Part shown: piece after piece, positions 9,823-19,964 of the stretch
Position numbering within the stretch: the stretch's first letter is position 1
How the letters are laid out: every line of letters begins with the position of its first letter
Source of the DNA: Oscillospiraceae bacterium
GTDB lineage: Bacteria; Bacillota; Clostridia; Oscillospirales; Oscillospiraceae
Direction of reading: 5' to 3'
NCBI GenBank assembly: GCA_022793685.1
Contig: JAAWDI010000011.1
Coordinates: 1 to 64,000 of the forward strand
Length of the DNA: 64,000 bases
Position numbers and translations under genes: made by a program
The notes under the pieces: model-generated
What the model saw: the letters and a program-made list of their open reading frames with translations, nothing else
The model's database searches: none
Told to the model about the DNA's origin: nothing

Positions 9823-10458
9823 TTAGGCCAGCCCCTGATAGCACTTCCAGAAAAAGGTGAGCCGCGACACGATGGCCGCAATAGCCACCACAGCGGTTGC
9901 AAACCCAAGCAGCAGCAGAAGAATGCTGCCCGCCAGCACTCCGCCGACGTAAAATCCGTAACTGACCGCTGCACCGCTTACAGCGGCGGTCGCCACGCCG
10001 CCCACCAGTGAAACAATGGCCAAAACGTACATCGCCACCGTCAGCTTGAAGGCCGTTTTGCCGGAGGCGGCCACGTCGGGGCGTCCCTCCTCCTCCATGA
10101 CCTCCGCAGCGCCCAGATAAAGCAGGCACAGGCTGGCAGCCCCAGCCACCGCCACTGCAATGGACAGCGCCAGCATGCCTGCCGTTATGGTTCCTGTTTT
10201 GGCCGTCCATACCGTGACCGCTGCATTGGATACGACCATTAACACACGGAGCACCAATGCCGCCTTGAATTTCCCGCTGGGCCGGGCTGTCATCAGCAGA
10301 ACAATCGCGGCCAGCTCCGCCACGGTCAAAACAACGCCGCCCCATTGGGTGAGGGGCGATGTGGCAAATAGACCCATCACTGTCACCACAAGGGATATAA
10401 TACCGGTGATGAACAAAATCAGCATGCCCCGGCGTAGGTTCTCTCTCTTTTCTGTCAT
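9823..10458 (-). CDS. multi-TM membrane protein of unknown function
   Basis: MTEKRENLRRGMLILFITGIISLVVTVMGLF..., AAAGGAG RBS, several hydrophobic segments. Confidence 0.7.
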   Translation of the reverse strand: MTEKRENLRRGMLILFITGIISLVVTVMGLFATSPLTQWGGVVLTVAELAAIVLLMTARPSGKFKAALVLRVLMVVSNAAVTVWTAKTGTITAGMLALSIAVAVAGAASLCLLYLGAAEVMEEEGRPDVAASGKTAFKLTVAMYVLAIVSLVGGVATAAVSGAAVSYGFYVGGVLAGSILLLLLGFATAVVAIAAIVSRLTFFWKCYQGLA

Positions 10459-10589
10459 CCTAAACTCCTTTCTCCCATTCCTGCGGTTCACGTTCAGTTT
10501 ACCAGATTTTTTAAGCCCGCTCAATATAAGGAAGCTATAAAACAGATTAAAAAGGGCCTCCCTGACGGGAAGCCCTTTGACGGTTTGGC

Positions 10590-10979
10590 TTAACTTTTCT
10601 CCTCAAAGCTCACGCCGCAGTTGCGGCAGGTCACATTGATTTTTCCCTTGCCCCGCGGCACCCGAAGGTATTTTCCGCAGTTTGGGCACTTGAAATAGCA
10701 ATGCTCTTTGTCGTTGCGGATGGTGTGCCGCATCCGCACCCACCGGACAAGCGGGTTAAGGATGGCCAGAAAACGGGCGTTTTCTTTCCTGCGCCCCTCG
10801 ATATTGCGGGAAAGGATACGGTAGACCGCCCAGACAGCCACCGCCAGCGCCACCCACGCAAAGGGCCGCAAACCCATCAGGGAGCGCAGCATATTCAGGA
10901 TAAAGTATGCCAGCAGCAGCGCCAGCGAGAGCTGGTCCCCGCCGTAACGGCCATACATAAAACGCTGAATGAAACGCAT
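10590..10979 (-). CDS. membrane protein with C-terminal zinc ribbon
   Basis: MRFIQRFMYGRYGGDQLSLALLLAYFIL...; CPNCGKYLRVPRGKGKINVTCRNCG. Confidence 0.8.
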   Translation of the reverse strand: MRFIQRFMYGRYGGDQLSLALLLAYFILNMLRSLMGLRPFAWVALAVAVWAVYRILSRNIEGRRKENARFLAILNPLVRWVRMRHTIRNDKEHCYFKCPNCGKYLRVPRGKGKINVTCRNCGVSFEEKS

Positions 10980-11146
10980 CACGCCTTCGCCTACTCCCTT
11001 ACTGCCGGATTCCCCCGCAGGCTTTTTCGTATTTATTATAATACCACGCGGCGGTCGCGGATGCGTAAACAAATTGTGAACGTTCTCTTGCATGAGATTA
11101 AAAAATAGCTTATACTGGACAAAAACAGACAGGGAGGGCGCTAAAC

Positions 11147-11629
11147 ATGGGCCGAATCGACAAAATCAATTACTATCTGGACATCGCCGAAACGGTGGCG
11201 GAGCGTTCCACCTGCCTGCGCCGGTGCTATGGCGTCATCCTGGTGAAAAACGATGAAATCATCGCCACCGGTTACAACGGCGCGCCCCGCGGGCGGAAGA
11301 ATTGCGTCGACCTGATGCACTGCACCCGTGAAAAGCTGAATATCCCCTCCGGCCAGCGTTACGAGCTATGCCGCAGCGTCCACGCGGAGATGAACGCCGT
11401 CCTCTCCGCCGCCCGCAGCGAAACGCTGGGCGCGACCCTGTATATGGCCTGCCGCGAGCCGGAAAGCGGCTCGCTTATCCCCGGCTCCACCTCCTGCTCC
11501 ATGTGCCGCAGGCTTATCATCAACGCCGGCATCGAGCAGGTCGTCATCCGCAACACCAAAACGGATTACACCGTGGTGCCTGTCTCTGACTGGATTGAAA
11601 ACGACGACTCCATGCCTCAGCTCTCGTGA
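11147..11629 (+). CDS. dCMP/cytidine deaminase family protein (ComEB-like)
   Basis: ATGYNGAPRG...SVHAEMNAVLSAARS...PGSTSCSMCRRLIINAGI zinc-deaminase motifs. Confidence 0.9.
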   Translation: MGRIDKINYYLDIAETVAERSTCLRRCYGVILVKNDEIIATGYNGAPRGRKNCVDLMHCTREKLNIPSGQRYELCRSVHAEMNAVLSAARSETLGATLYMACREPESGSLIPGSTSCSMCRRLIINAGIEQVVIRNTKTDYTVVPVSDWIENDDSMPQLS

Positions 11630-11649
11630 AAACCTGCTTGTTACGAATG

Positions 11650-11676
11650 AAACCCACCCATATGGGTGGGTTTTTT
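11650..11676 (+). terminator. intrinsic terminator
   Basis: AAACCCACCCATATGGGTGGGTTTTTT. Confidence 0.85.
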
Positions 11677-11678
11677 GC

Positions 11679-11707
11679 TTGACAGATACGTTTTGCCGCT
11701 TTACAAT
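11679..11707 (+). promoter_or_regulatory. sigma70-type promoter for rny (TTGACA-17-TACAAT)
   Basis: TTGACA 11679-11684, TACAAT 11702-11707. Confidence 0.75.
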
Positions 11708-11793
11708 AACATAGGTTTCTTATTTTTATTATGTAACACTTCTTTGGGTTCATAATAAATGAAAAAACAGAAATGGAGGTGTCAAAGCGACCT

Positions 11794-13341
11794 ATGCTGC
11801 CCTATATTTTGACTGGGGTCGTCTGCCTTGTGGTCGGACTTATCGTAGGCGTCCCCGTCGGCATTCAGCGCCGTAAAGCCGCTGCAGAGCGGGAAATCGG
11901 CTCTGCGGAGGACGAGGCCAAGCGCATCATCAACGAGGCTATCAAATCCGCTGAAAGCAAAAAGCGCGAAGCCTTGGTAGAGGCCAAGGAGGAAATTCTT
12001 AAGGCCCGCAACGACTATGAAAAAGAGGAAAAAGAGCGTCGCGGAGACTTACAGAAGCAGGAGCGCCGTCTCCAGCAAAAGGAAGAGAACCTGGACCGCA
12101 AAACTGAGAACATAGAGCGGAAGGAAGAAACGCTGTCCGCCAAGATGAACGAGCTGGACGAGCAGCGCAATGAAATCGCTCAAATCAAGCAAAACCAGTT
12201 GGACGAGCTGGAGCGTATCTCCGGCCTCACCGCCGAGGACGCGAAAAACTACCTCATTCACCGGCTGGAGGATGAGGTCACCCACGAGTCCGCCATGAAA
12301 ATCAAAGAGATTGAGGCCCACTACAAGGAGGAGGGCGACACGCTGGCGCGGGAGCTTATCTCTCTGGCCATTCAGCGCTGCGCCGCCGACCATGTGGCCG
12401 AGGCTACCGTTTCGGTGGTGCCCCTGCCCAACGACGACATGAAGGGCCGTATCATCGGCCGGGAAGGCCGCAACATCCGCACGCTGGAGACCCTGACCGG
12501 CGTCGACCTCATCATTGACGATACGCCGGAGGCTATCACCGTCTCCTGCTTCGACCCGGTGCGCCGTGAGATTGCCCGGCTGGCGCTGGAGAAGCTCATT
12601 CAGGACGGCCGCATCCACCCCGCCCGCATTGAGGAGATGGTGGAGAAGGCCAAGCGCGAGGTGGACGCCACCATTAAGGCGGAAGGCGAGCGCGCCGTGT
12701 TTGAGACCAACGTCCACGGCCTGCACCCGGAGCTTATCAAGCTGCTGGGCCGTCAGAAGTACCGCACCAGCTACGGCCAGAACGTGCTCAACCACTCCAT
12801 CGAGGTCAGCCATGTGGCCGGACTGCTGGCCGCCGAAATCGGGGCCAACGTAGCCGAAGCCAAGCGTGCCGGACTGCTCCACGACTTGGGCAAGTCCATC
12901 GACCACGAGGTGGAAGGCTCTCACGTTCAGATTGGCGTGGAGCTGGCCCGCAAGTATAAGGAAAGCGAGGCCATCGTCCACGCCATTGAGGCGCACCACA
13001 ACGATGTGGAGCCTCATACGGTGGTGGCCTGTCTGGTGCAGGCGGCGGACGCTATCTCCGCCGCACGCCCCGGCGCACGGCGCGAGAATCTGGAGAACTA
13101 TATCAAGCGCCTTGAGAAGCTGGAGGAGGTCACCTCTTCCTTCCCCGGCGTGGAGAAGTCCTTTGCCATTCAGGCGGGCCGTGAGGTTCGCATCATGGTG
13201 GCCCCCGATAAGGTCAGCGAGGACGAAATGGTTCTGCTGGCGCGGGACATCGCCCAGAAGATTGAGGACGAGCTGGAATACCCAGGCCAGATTAAGGTTC
13301 ATCTTCTGCGGGAAACCAAGGTCATCGATTACGCAAAATAA
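11794..13341 (+). CDS. rny: ribonuclease Y
   Basis: N-terminal TM, long coiled coil, KH domain ([31 protein letters not shown]), HD domain ([12 protein letters not shown]). ORF-track ATG at 11773 lies in the Shine-Dalgarno; 11794 preferred. Confidence 0.95.
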   Translation: MLPYILTGVVCLVVGLIVGVPVGIQRRKAAAEREIGSAEDEAKRIINEAIKSAESKKREALVEAKEEILKARNDYEKEEKERRGDLQKQERRLQQKEENLDRKTENIERKEETLSAKMNELDEQRNEIAQIKQNQLDELERISGLTAEDAKNYLIHRLEDEVTHESAMKIKEIEAHYKEEGDTLARELISLAIQRCAADHVAEATVSVVPLPNDDMKGRIIGREGRNIRTLETLTGVDLIIDDTPEAITVSCFDPVRREIARLALEKLIQDGRIHPARIEEMVEKAKREVDATIKAEGERAVFETNVHGLHPELIKLLGRQKYRTSYGQNVLNHSIEVSHVAGLLAAEIGANVAEAKRAGLLHDLGKSIDHEVEGSHVQIGVELARKYKESEAIVHAIEAHHNDVEPHTVVACLVQAADAISAARPGARRENLENYIKRLEKLEEVTSSFPGVEKSFAIQAGREVRIMVAPDKVSEDEMVLLARDIAQKIEDELEYPGQIKVHLLRETKVIDYAK

Positions 13342-13346
13342 CGTCA

Positions 13347-13384
13347 AAAGCCGCCGCAGCCTGCAAGCTGCGGCGGCTTTTTCT
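13347..13384 (+). terminator. intrinsic terminator
   Basis: AAGCCGCCGCAGC-CTGCAA-GCTGCGGCGGCTTTTT. Confidence 0.88.
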
Positions 13385-13450
13385 TGCCCTTTTCGCTGAA
13401 CCTGTCTATAATAGTACTATATGCGATATTTTTGGAAAGGGAGCCTTGCC

Positions 13451-14230
13451 ATGACAATCAATCTGCTGGCCGTGGGCGATGTGGTATCCGACCGCGGCGT
13501 GGAATTTCTGACGGCGCATCTCCGCTCCCTCTGCAAGCTTCACCAAGCCGATTTTGTGGTGGTCAACGGAGAAAACGCCGCCGGTGTGGGTATCCTGCCC
13601 CGCCAGGCGGAGGACATTTTTTCCGCCGGAGCGGACGTTATCACACTGGGCAACCACACCTGGAACAAGCAGCAGATTTGCAGCTATCTGGACGACAGCC
13701 CCTATATCCTCCGTCCGGCCAACTATGCCGGAGCGGTGCCGGGCCGGGGGTATGGCATTTATGACGGCCCCCGCGGCCTGCGCATCGCGGTGCTCAATCT
13801 GATGGGTCGCCTGAATTTGGACTCCAATCTTGACAGCCCCTTCTCCGTGGCGGACAAGCTGCTCTCTGGCATAGACGCCGACCTCGTCTGCGTGGATTTC
13901 CACGCGGAGGCCACCAGTGAAAAGCTGGCGCTCGGCCACTGGCTGGACGGACGGGTTCAAGCCTTCTGGGGCACCCACACCCACGTTCCCACAGCGGACG
14001 CACAGGTACTCTCCGGCGGGACGGGCTATGTCACCGACTTGGGCATGACCGGTCCGGCAAACGGCATCCTTGGCGTGAAGGCGGAACAGTCCATCAATCT
14101 GTTCCGGGGCGGTATCCATCAGCGGTATGAGGCCGCCGACGGCCCCTGCAAGCTGGAGGCCGTCCTGTTCACTGTCGACACGGACGCCCGTCGCTGCACC
14201 GGCGCTGTGCGCGTGGACATCAACGGCTGA
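13451..14230 (+). CDS. ymdB: TIGR00282-family metallophosphoesterase (YmdB)
   Basis: LLAVGDVVSDRGVEFL...NGENAAGVGI...GNHTWN...GTHTHVPTAD; directly follows rny as in Bacillus. Confidence 0.9.
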   Translation: MTINLLAVGDVVSDRGVEFLTAHLRSLCKLHQADFVVVNGENAAGVGILPRQAEDIFSAGADVITLGNHTWNKQQICSYLDDSPYILRPANYAGAVPGRGYGIYDGPRGLRIAVLNLMGRLNLDSNLDSPFSVADKLLSGIDADLVCVDFHAEATSEKLALGHWLDGRVQAFWGTHTHVPTADAQVLSGGTGYVTDLGMTGPANGILGVKAEQSINLFRGGIHQRYEAADGPCKLEAVLFTVDTDARRCTGAVRVDING

Positions 14231-14265
14231 CCGCCACATATTCCAAGCGAAAGGAGCGCACTGCC

Positions 14266-15336
14266 ATGCCTGTTATCCTTCATGCAGCTGACCTCCATCT
14301 GGACTCCCCTTTCTCCGGTCTGACCCCTGAGCTGGCGCAGCAGCGCCGCCGGGAGCAGCGGGAACTGCTTCAGCGCATGGCGGCGCTGGTGCGGGAACGA
14401 GGCGTACAGCTGGTGTTGCTTTCCGGCGATATACTGGACGGGCCGAATTACTATGCCGACACCGCCGACGTCCTCTGCAAAGCCCTTGCCCAGATGGCGG
14501 TTCCCGTCTTTCTCGCCCCCGGCAACCACGACCCGGCCCCCCTCTACCGGAGGCTTGACCTGCCGGACAACGTGACGGTGTTTGCCTCGGAGAGCATGAC
14601 CTCCGTCCCGCTCCCTGAGCTGAACTGCACCGTCCACGGTCGGGCTTTTACGGAACACACCTGCCGCGTCCCCTTTGACGCGCTGGATTTTCGTGCCCCG
14701 GACGACGGCCAAACCCATATTCTCTGCCTCCACGGCGATGTCGACGGCCAGAACCTCCGGTTTTGCCCCATCAGTCGGGACGGCCTTGCCGCCAGCGGCG
14801 CTCACTATGCCGCTCTGGGTCACGTTCATAAGAGCGGCGGCCTTCAGCGCTCCGGCGGCACTGTGTGGGCTTATTCCGGCTGTCCTGAGGGGCGCGGCTT
14901 TGACGAAACGGGCGACAAGGGCGTATTCATCGGTCCGGTGGAGCAGGATAGAATTTCCTTGGAGTTCGTCCCTGTTTGCCGCCGCCGCTACCATGTGGTC
15001 ACCGCCCGCCTTACGGAACGGCTGTTGCCGGAGCAGGCCCTGCTGGCCGCCCTGCCCGACGGCTGCGGGGACGACGTGGTGCGCGTCATCTTCACCGGAG
15101 AAAGCCGGGGCCTTGACCTGCCCGCCCTCACAGAATTGGTCGGGCGTTATTGCTTCGGCGCGTCCATTCTTGACCATACCACCGTCCCCCACGACCTGCT
15201 GGCGCGGGCAGCCGAAGACTCTCTGGCCGGTTATTTCCTGCGCGCCCTGCAGGAACAGAAGGACGACCCTGCCGCCGCGCTGGCCCTTCGTTTCGCGGCG
15301 GCTGCATTGGAGAATGGGGAGGACCCGCGGCTATGA
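14266..15336 (+). CDS. SbcD/YhaO-like metallophosphoesterase, DNA repair exonuclease
   Basis: ILHAADLHLDSPFSG...LLSGDILDG...LAPGNHDPAP...LGHVH; overlaps next gene. Confidence 0.85.
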   Translation: MPVILHAADLHLDSPFSGLTPELAQQRRREQRELLQRMAALVRERGVQLVLLSGDILDGPNYYADTADVLCKALAQMAVPVFLAPGNHDPAPLYRRLDLPDNVTVFASESMTSVPLPELNCTVHGRAFTEHTCRVPFDALDFRAPDDGQTHILCLHGDVDGQNLRFCPISRDGLAASGAHYAALGHVHKSGGLQRSGGTVWAYSGCPEGRGFDETGDKGVFIGPVEQDRISLEFVPVCRRRYHVVTARLTERLLPEQALLAALPDGCGDDVVRVIFTGESRGLDLPALTELVGRYCFGASILDHTTVPHDLLARAAEDSLAGYFLRALQEQKDDPAAALALRFAAAALENGEDPRL

Positions 15337-17594
15337 TTTTTCATCATCTTACCGCCTCCTTCGGCGCGCTCACGGGGCAAACCCTGCGTCTGAAGGACGG
15401 CCTCAACCTCATCGAAGCCCCCAACGAGAGCGGGAAATCCACATGGTGCGCCTTCCTGCGCACCATGCTTTACGGCATCAACACCCGTGAGCGGGACTCC
15501 AAAACCGCTTTGGCGGACAAAAACCGCTATCTGCCATGGAGCGGCGCTCCTATGGAGGGAGAGCTATCCCTCACATGGCAGGGGCGGAACATCATCCTTC
15601 GGCGCTCTTCCCGCAGTGCCGCTTTCGATACCTTCTCCGCCGTGGACGCGGCCACCGGCGAGCCGGTTCCCGGCCTGTCAGGCGAAAGCGCCGGTCAAAC
15701 CCTTCTGGGTGTGGGACGCGAGGTGTACGAACGCTCTGCCTTTGTGCGGCAAGGGGGCGCTTCCGCTCTGGACGGCTCGGCAGAGCTGGAACGGCGCATT
15801 GCAGCTCTGGTCTCCTCCGGAGATGAGGAAGTGGCTTTTTCCGAGGTGCGCGCCCGCCTGAAGGAGTGGCAGCGCCGCCGGAAATTCAATCAAACCGGCC
15901 TCATTCCCAAGCTGGAGGGAGAGCTTCGGGAGGTTGAGGAACAGCTGGAGCAGCTTTCCGCGTTCTCAGGGCAGGCGGCCGCCGCCATGGAGCGGGAAAA
16001 GGTTCTCTCTGCGGAGGCGGAGAGCGTCAAAGCCGCTCTCGTCCAATGGGACGCTCTTGACCGGCAGGAGCAGAATCGCCGCTATACCTCTTACAAAGCG
16101 AAGTGGGACGAGGCCTTCTTACAGGCGGAGTCCCTTCGGAACGAGCTGGAACATGCAGGCCCGCTCCCTGATGAAGCAGAGCTGCGCAAGGGCTTGGAGT
16201 ACTTTTCCCAGCTCTCCGCTTTGGACGAGCAGGAGCGCAGCGCCGCCGCCAACGCCCGCGCCGCCGAAGAGGAGGCTCAGGCTTCTCAAAGCGATGCAGG
16301 CCTGCTCTGCTTTCTGGGTATGACACCGGAAGAGGCGTGGGAACGCGCCGATGAGGATGCCGCCGACGTACTCGCCCACCATGACGCTGCCGCGCAAGGC
16401 GGCAAGGGGGCTGTGGCCGGTGTGATTGCCGGTCTTGCCGCCGGTGTGGGACTTTCCTTTGCCCTGCTGCACTTCACCACGCTGCTTCTTCCCGTCTGCA
16501 TCGGCGCAGGCTGCAGCCTGTTCGTGCTGGTTGCTCTTATCTCTGTCCTGGCCGGTCGAAGCGTCCGTCGGCGGCATCAGGAAGAGAAAGAGGCAATCTT
16601 TGAGCATTACGGCGTTCACAGTGCCAACGAAATCCGCGCCTTGGCCGCTGATTATCGGGAAAAACAGGCAGTCGCCCAGCAGGCAGGCTCCGCCGCGGTT
16701 GCCGCCCGCGAAAAGGCGGAGGCTCTTCAGCTGCGCTGCGCCGCCCTCCAAAATGAGCTGTTGTCGCTGGTGCGCCCCTTTGCACCGAAGGCCCGCACCG
16801 CCGCCGACGCAAACGACGCCATCCGCGGCGCGCTGACCCTCCGCACCAAACTCACAGAGGCGGAAGAAAAACGGGACAACGCCAAGCACATCTTTGACCT
16901 GGTGGCAGAACAAGGCGGTGAAGCCGTTTCAGGGGAACCTGTTTCAGAGCCGGAGCAGAGCAGGGAGGAACTGACAGAGCGCCTCCAAGCCATAGAGTCA
17001 GACCTGTCCAAGGTGCGGGAGCTGCTGTCTGCCGCAAAGGGCGGGCAGGCCGCTTTAGGGGACGACGCCGCGCTCCGCGCCCAGCGGGAACAGCTTACCG
17101 AAGCCCTTCGCGCCCGCCGGGAGGAAAACGATGCCTTAACCCTTGCCGTCAACGCGCTGGAAACCGCCAACGAGGCCTTCCGTGCCCGCATCTCCCCCGC
17201 TTTGAACCGCCGCTGTGGGGAACTCTTTTCCCAGTTGACCGGCGGCGCTTATGACGCGGTCACCCTTTCCCGCACCTTTGACGCACAGGCCCGCCCTGCC
17301 GGAACGGTGCTGCCCCGGGGCGTGCTGTCCCTTTCGGCGGGAACGGCCGACCAGCTTTATCTGGCGGCGCGGCTGGCGGTGTGCGAGCTGGTCTTTCCCC
17401 CCGGCGAACCTGTCCCCCTGGTGCTGGACGACGCGCTCTGCAACTTTGACGACGAACGGATGTCCCTCGCCCTGCAAACTCTTCTAAAACTGGCGGAAGA
17501 ACGGCAGATACTGCTGTTCACCTGCCACAGACGGGAACGCCAGTGGCTGGAACAGGCCGGCGCCTCTTGCAATTTCCCCGAAAGGGCACTATAA
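15333..17594 (+). CDS. SbcC/YhaN-like AAA ATPase with coiled coil
   Basis: NLIEAPNESGKSTWCAFLRTMLYGI Walker A, long coiled coil, C-terminal LSAGTADQLYLAARLA and VLDDALCNFDDERM. Confidence 0.85.
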   Translation: MIFHHLTASFGALTGQTLRLKDGLNLIEAPNESGKSTWCAFLRTMLYGINTRERDSKTALADKNRYLPWSGAPMEGELSLTWQGRNIILRRSSRSAAFDTFSAVDAATGEPVPGLSGESAGQTLLGVGREVYERSAFVRQGGASALDGSAELERRIAALVSSGDEEVAFSEVRARLKEWQRRRKFNQTGLIPKLEGELREVEEQLEQLSAFSGQAAAAMEREKVLSAEAESVKAALVQWDALDRQEQNRRYTSYKAKWDEAFLQAESLRNELEHAGPLPDEAELRKGLEYFSQLSALDEQERSAAANARAAEEEAQASQSDAGLLCFLGMTPEEAWERADEDAADVLAHHDAAAQGGKGAVAGVIAGLAAGVGLSFALLHFTTLLLPVCIGAGCSLFVLVALISVLAGRSVRRRHQEEKEAIFEHYGVHSANEIRALAADYREKQAVAQQAGSAAVAAREKAEALQLRCAALQNELLSLVRPFAPKARTAADANDAIRGALTLRTKLTEAEEKRDNAKHIFDLVAEQGGEAVSGEPVSEPEQSREELTERLQAIESDLSKVRELLSAAKGGQAALGDDAALRAQREQLTEALRARREENDALTLAVNALETANEAFRARISPALNRRCGELFSQLTGGAYDAVTLSRTFDAQARPAGTVLPRGVLSLSAGTADQLYLAARLAVCELVFPPGEPVPLVLDDALCNFDDERMSLALQTLLKLAEERQILLFTCHRRERQWLEQAGASCNFPERAL

Positions 17595-17630
17595 TACTGT
17601 GTATTCTCACCATGAACGGAGGCTCGTCCC

Positions 17631-18215
17631 ATGCCGGAACCTCAAAACGCACCTGCCGAGGAGAGTAAACTCACCCCCGGCCAGTCCTTCAAGGCCAACC
17701 TCTATTTTTGGCTCCAGGCGGCAGTGACCGCTCTGGTGGCTATTCTGTTGCTGTTCACCTTTGTGGGCAGAGGTATCGGCGTGGTTGGCTCCTCTATGGT
17801 GCCTACCCTTCACGAGGGAGACATGATGATTGTCCGCAGCATCGGTTATCATCCGCAAAACGGCGACGTGGTAGTGCTCACCAAGCGCACTTTTATGGAG
17901 GAGCCAATCGTCAAGAGGGTCATCGCCACCGGCGGCCAGACCGTTCAAATCGATTACACCTCCGGGCTGGTGTATGTGGACGGCGTTCCCCTTGACGAGC
18001 CTTATATCAACGAGCCGATGCAGTTCCCCGGCTCTTCTACCATGAGCATCGACAACATCGAAGTCCCGGAGGGGTTTATCTTCGTCATGGGCGATAACCG
18101 CAACGCCAGCACGGACAGCCGCGATGTGCGGGTGGGTCTGGTGGATGAGCGGGATGTACTGGGCCACGCGGTTTTGGTGCTGCTGCCCTTCTCTGATTTC
18201 GGCCTGATTGATTAA
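17631..18215 (+). CDS. lepB: signal peptidase I
   Basis: GSSMVPTLHEGDMMIV, KRVIATGGQTVQI, FVMGDNRNASTDSRDVG-type boxes. Confidence 0.93.
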   Translation: MPEPQNAPAEESKLTPGQSFKANLYFWLQAAVTALVAILLLFTFVGRGIGVVGSSMVPTLHEGDMMIVRSIGYHPQNGDVVVLTKRTFMEEPIVKRVIATGGQTVQIDYTSGLVYVDGVPLDEPYINEPMQFPGSSTMSIDNIEVPEGFIFVMGDNRNASTDSRDVRVGLVDERDVLGHAVLVLLPFSDFGLID

Positions 18216-18216
18216 C

Positions 18217-18259
18217 AAAAAAGCGCAGAGGACTTTGATACAAGTCCCCTGCGCTTTTT
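18217..18259. terminator. bidirectional terminator between convergent lepB and rqcP
   Basis: AAAAAAGCGCAGAGGACTT-GATAC-AAGTCCCCTGCGCTTTTT. Confidence 0.8.
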
Positions 18260-18497
18260 ACAATTCCCTGTAAAGTCCGGCGGCGTCCGCCTTGCCCGCG
18301 TACTCCGTCACTTCCAGTACCTCCACCTTGGTGACACGCTCACCGAAGCGAAGCTCCAGCACATCGCCCGCCTTCACCTCATAGCCGGCCTTCACCGGTC
18401 GGCCGTTGGCAGAAATGCGCCCGGCGTCGCAGGCTTCGTTGGCCACGGTGCGCCGTTTAATCAGGCGGGATACCTTCAACCATTTATCCAGTCGCAT
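18258..18497 (-). CDS. rqcP: S4-domain RNA-binding protein (RqcP/YabO, Hsp15-like)
   Basis: MRLDKWLKVSRLIKRRTVANEACDAGRISANGRPVKAGYEVKAGDVLELRFG; next to hup-mazG-spoVB. Confidence 0.9.
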   Translation of the reverse strand: MRLDKWLKVSRLIKRRTVANEACDAGRISANGRPVKAGYEVKAGDVLELRFGERVTKVEVLEVTEYAGKADAAGLYREL

Positions 18498-18651
18498 GAG
18501 AAAATCACACTCTCCTTTGCGGAACAAGCGCCGTGGCCAACGGGAGCGTAAGCGACCCGCCGCCTTGCGGCGCAGGCGGGCGGAATTGATTTCCAGCCGC
18601 CGCAAATCAAATCACAAGGGGTTCCCGGCCGGACGAAGTCTGGCTGGGATG

Positions 18652-18705
18652 CACGGTGCGCCGCTTAATCAGGCGTGATACCTTCAACCATTTATCCAGC
18701 CGCAT
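18652..18705 (-). pseudogene. duplicated/truncated rqcP 5' end (codons 1-18) with strong RBS
   Basis: 54 nt 51/54 identical to 18444-18497; reads MRLDKWLKVSRLIKRRTV then diverges to HPSQTSSGREPLVI*; preceded by AGAAGGAGGG. Confidence 0.9.
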
Positions 18706-18728
18706 CGGGTCGCCCTCCTTCTGAAAAA

Positions 18729-18759
18729 GCGCGGCTTCGGGCATATCCGAAGCCGCGCT
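18729..18759 (-). terminator. hairpin between hup and the rqcP fragment
   Basis: AGCGCGGCTTCGG-GCATAT-CCGAAGCCGCGCT. Confidence 0.65.
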
Positions 18760-18785
18760 CTTCATTATTTTGACAAGTCCGCCTT

Positions 18786-19061
18786 TTACTTCGCGACAAC
18801 GTCCTTCAGGGCCTTGCCCGCCTTGAACACGGGAATCTTGGAGGCGGGAATCTTAATGCTCTCCTTGGTCTTGGGGTTGCGGCCCATGCGCTCAGCACGC
18901 TGCTTTACTTCAAACGCGCCAAAGCCGACCAGCTGCACCTTGTCCCCCTCGGCCAGGGCAACGGAAATCACCTCGATAGCGGCGTTAACAGCGGCCTCGG
19001 TATCCTTCTTGGACAGGGCAGCCTTTTCGGCGGCGGCGTTAATCAGTTCAGCCTTGTTCAT
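18786..19061 (-). CDS. hup: HU family DNA-binding protein
   Basis: [65 protein letters not shown]. Confidence 0.96.
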   Translation of the reverse strand: MNKAELINAAAEKAALSKKDTEAAVNAAIEVISVALAEGDKVQLVGFGAFEVKQRAERMGRNPKTKESIKIPASKIPVFKAGKALKDVVAK

Positions 19062-19131
19062 CTTTTTATCCTCCTAAAATATGGGCGGCATCTGCCGCCG
19101 TTCTGGTGTATTACTTAAAGCGTTTCCGCTG

Positions 19132-19923
19132 TTAAGTCGATTGTTTTGCAGCGTCCCACACCTTGTCCAGCTCGGCAAAGCTCATGCCCTCCATGGCCTT
19201 TCCCTGGGCTACGGCTGCCTGCTCTACCTTGGCAAAGCGGGTGATAAACTTTTCTGTTGCCCGTGTGAGGGCCATCTCGGAATCTATCTTCAGGAAGCGG
19301 GAAACATTCACCGCGGAAAACAGCAGGTCGCCCAGCTCTTCCTCCACGTCTCCGCTGCCGGTACAGGCTGCCTTCAGCTCGTCCAATTCTTCCGAAAGCT
19401 TGTCCATGGCGCCGGAGATGTCCGGCCAGTCAAATCCGGCCTTCTTCGCCTTTTTCTGCACCTTCTCCGCACGCCATAAGGCGGGCAGACTTCGGGCCAC
19501 AGCATTTAAGGCGTCCGTATGGGTTTCCTGCTTCTTCTCGGCACGCTTGAGCACCTCCCAGTTGTCTAGCACCTCGCCGCTGCCGGACACCTGAACGTCC
19601 CCAAACACATGAGGGTGGCGGTAGATGAGCTTTTTGCACACCCCGTCCGCCACACCGTCCAAGTCAAAGCCGCCTTGCTCCTCCTCAATGCAGGCGTGGA
19701 ATACCACCTGCATCAAAACGTCGCCCAGCTCTTCCTTCAGATGCTCTCTGCTGCCCTCGTCGATGGCCTCCGCTGCTTCATAGGCCTCCTCCAAAAGGTT
19801 GCGGCGGACGCTCTCATGGGTCTGTTCACGGTCCCACGGGCAGCCGCCCTCGCCCCGCAGCGCGCGGATGACGTCAACCAAGTCCTTGACGCTGTAAGAG
19901 TCTTTATATTCAAAATCTAACAC
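19132..19923 (-). CDS. mazG: nucleoside triphosphate pyrophosphohydrolase
   Basis: LRGEGGCPWDREQTHESVRRNLLEEAYEAAEAI...LKEELGDVLMQVVFHA. Confidence 0.95.
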   Translation of the reverse strand: MLDFEYKDSYSVKDLVDVIRALRGEGGCPWDREQTHESVRRNLLEEAYEAAEAIDEGSREHLKEELGDVLMQVVFHACIEEEQGGFDLDGVADGVCKKLIYRHPHVFGDVQVSGSGEVLDNWEVLKRAEKKQETHTDALNAVARSLPALWRAEKVQKKAKKAGFDWPDISGAMDKLSEELDELKAACTGSGDVEEELGDLLFSAVNVSRFLKIDSEMALTRATEKFITRFAKVEQAAVAQGKAMEGMSFAELDKVWDAAKQST

Positions 19924-19964
19924 ATTTTCCCCTTCTCTGCAACACGTTTTTCAAAATTTTCGGC

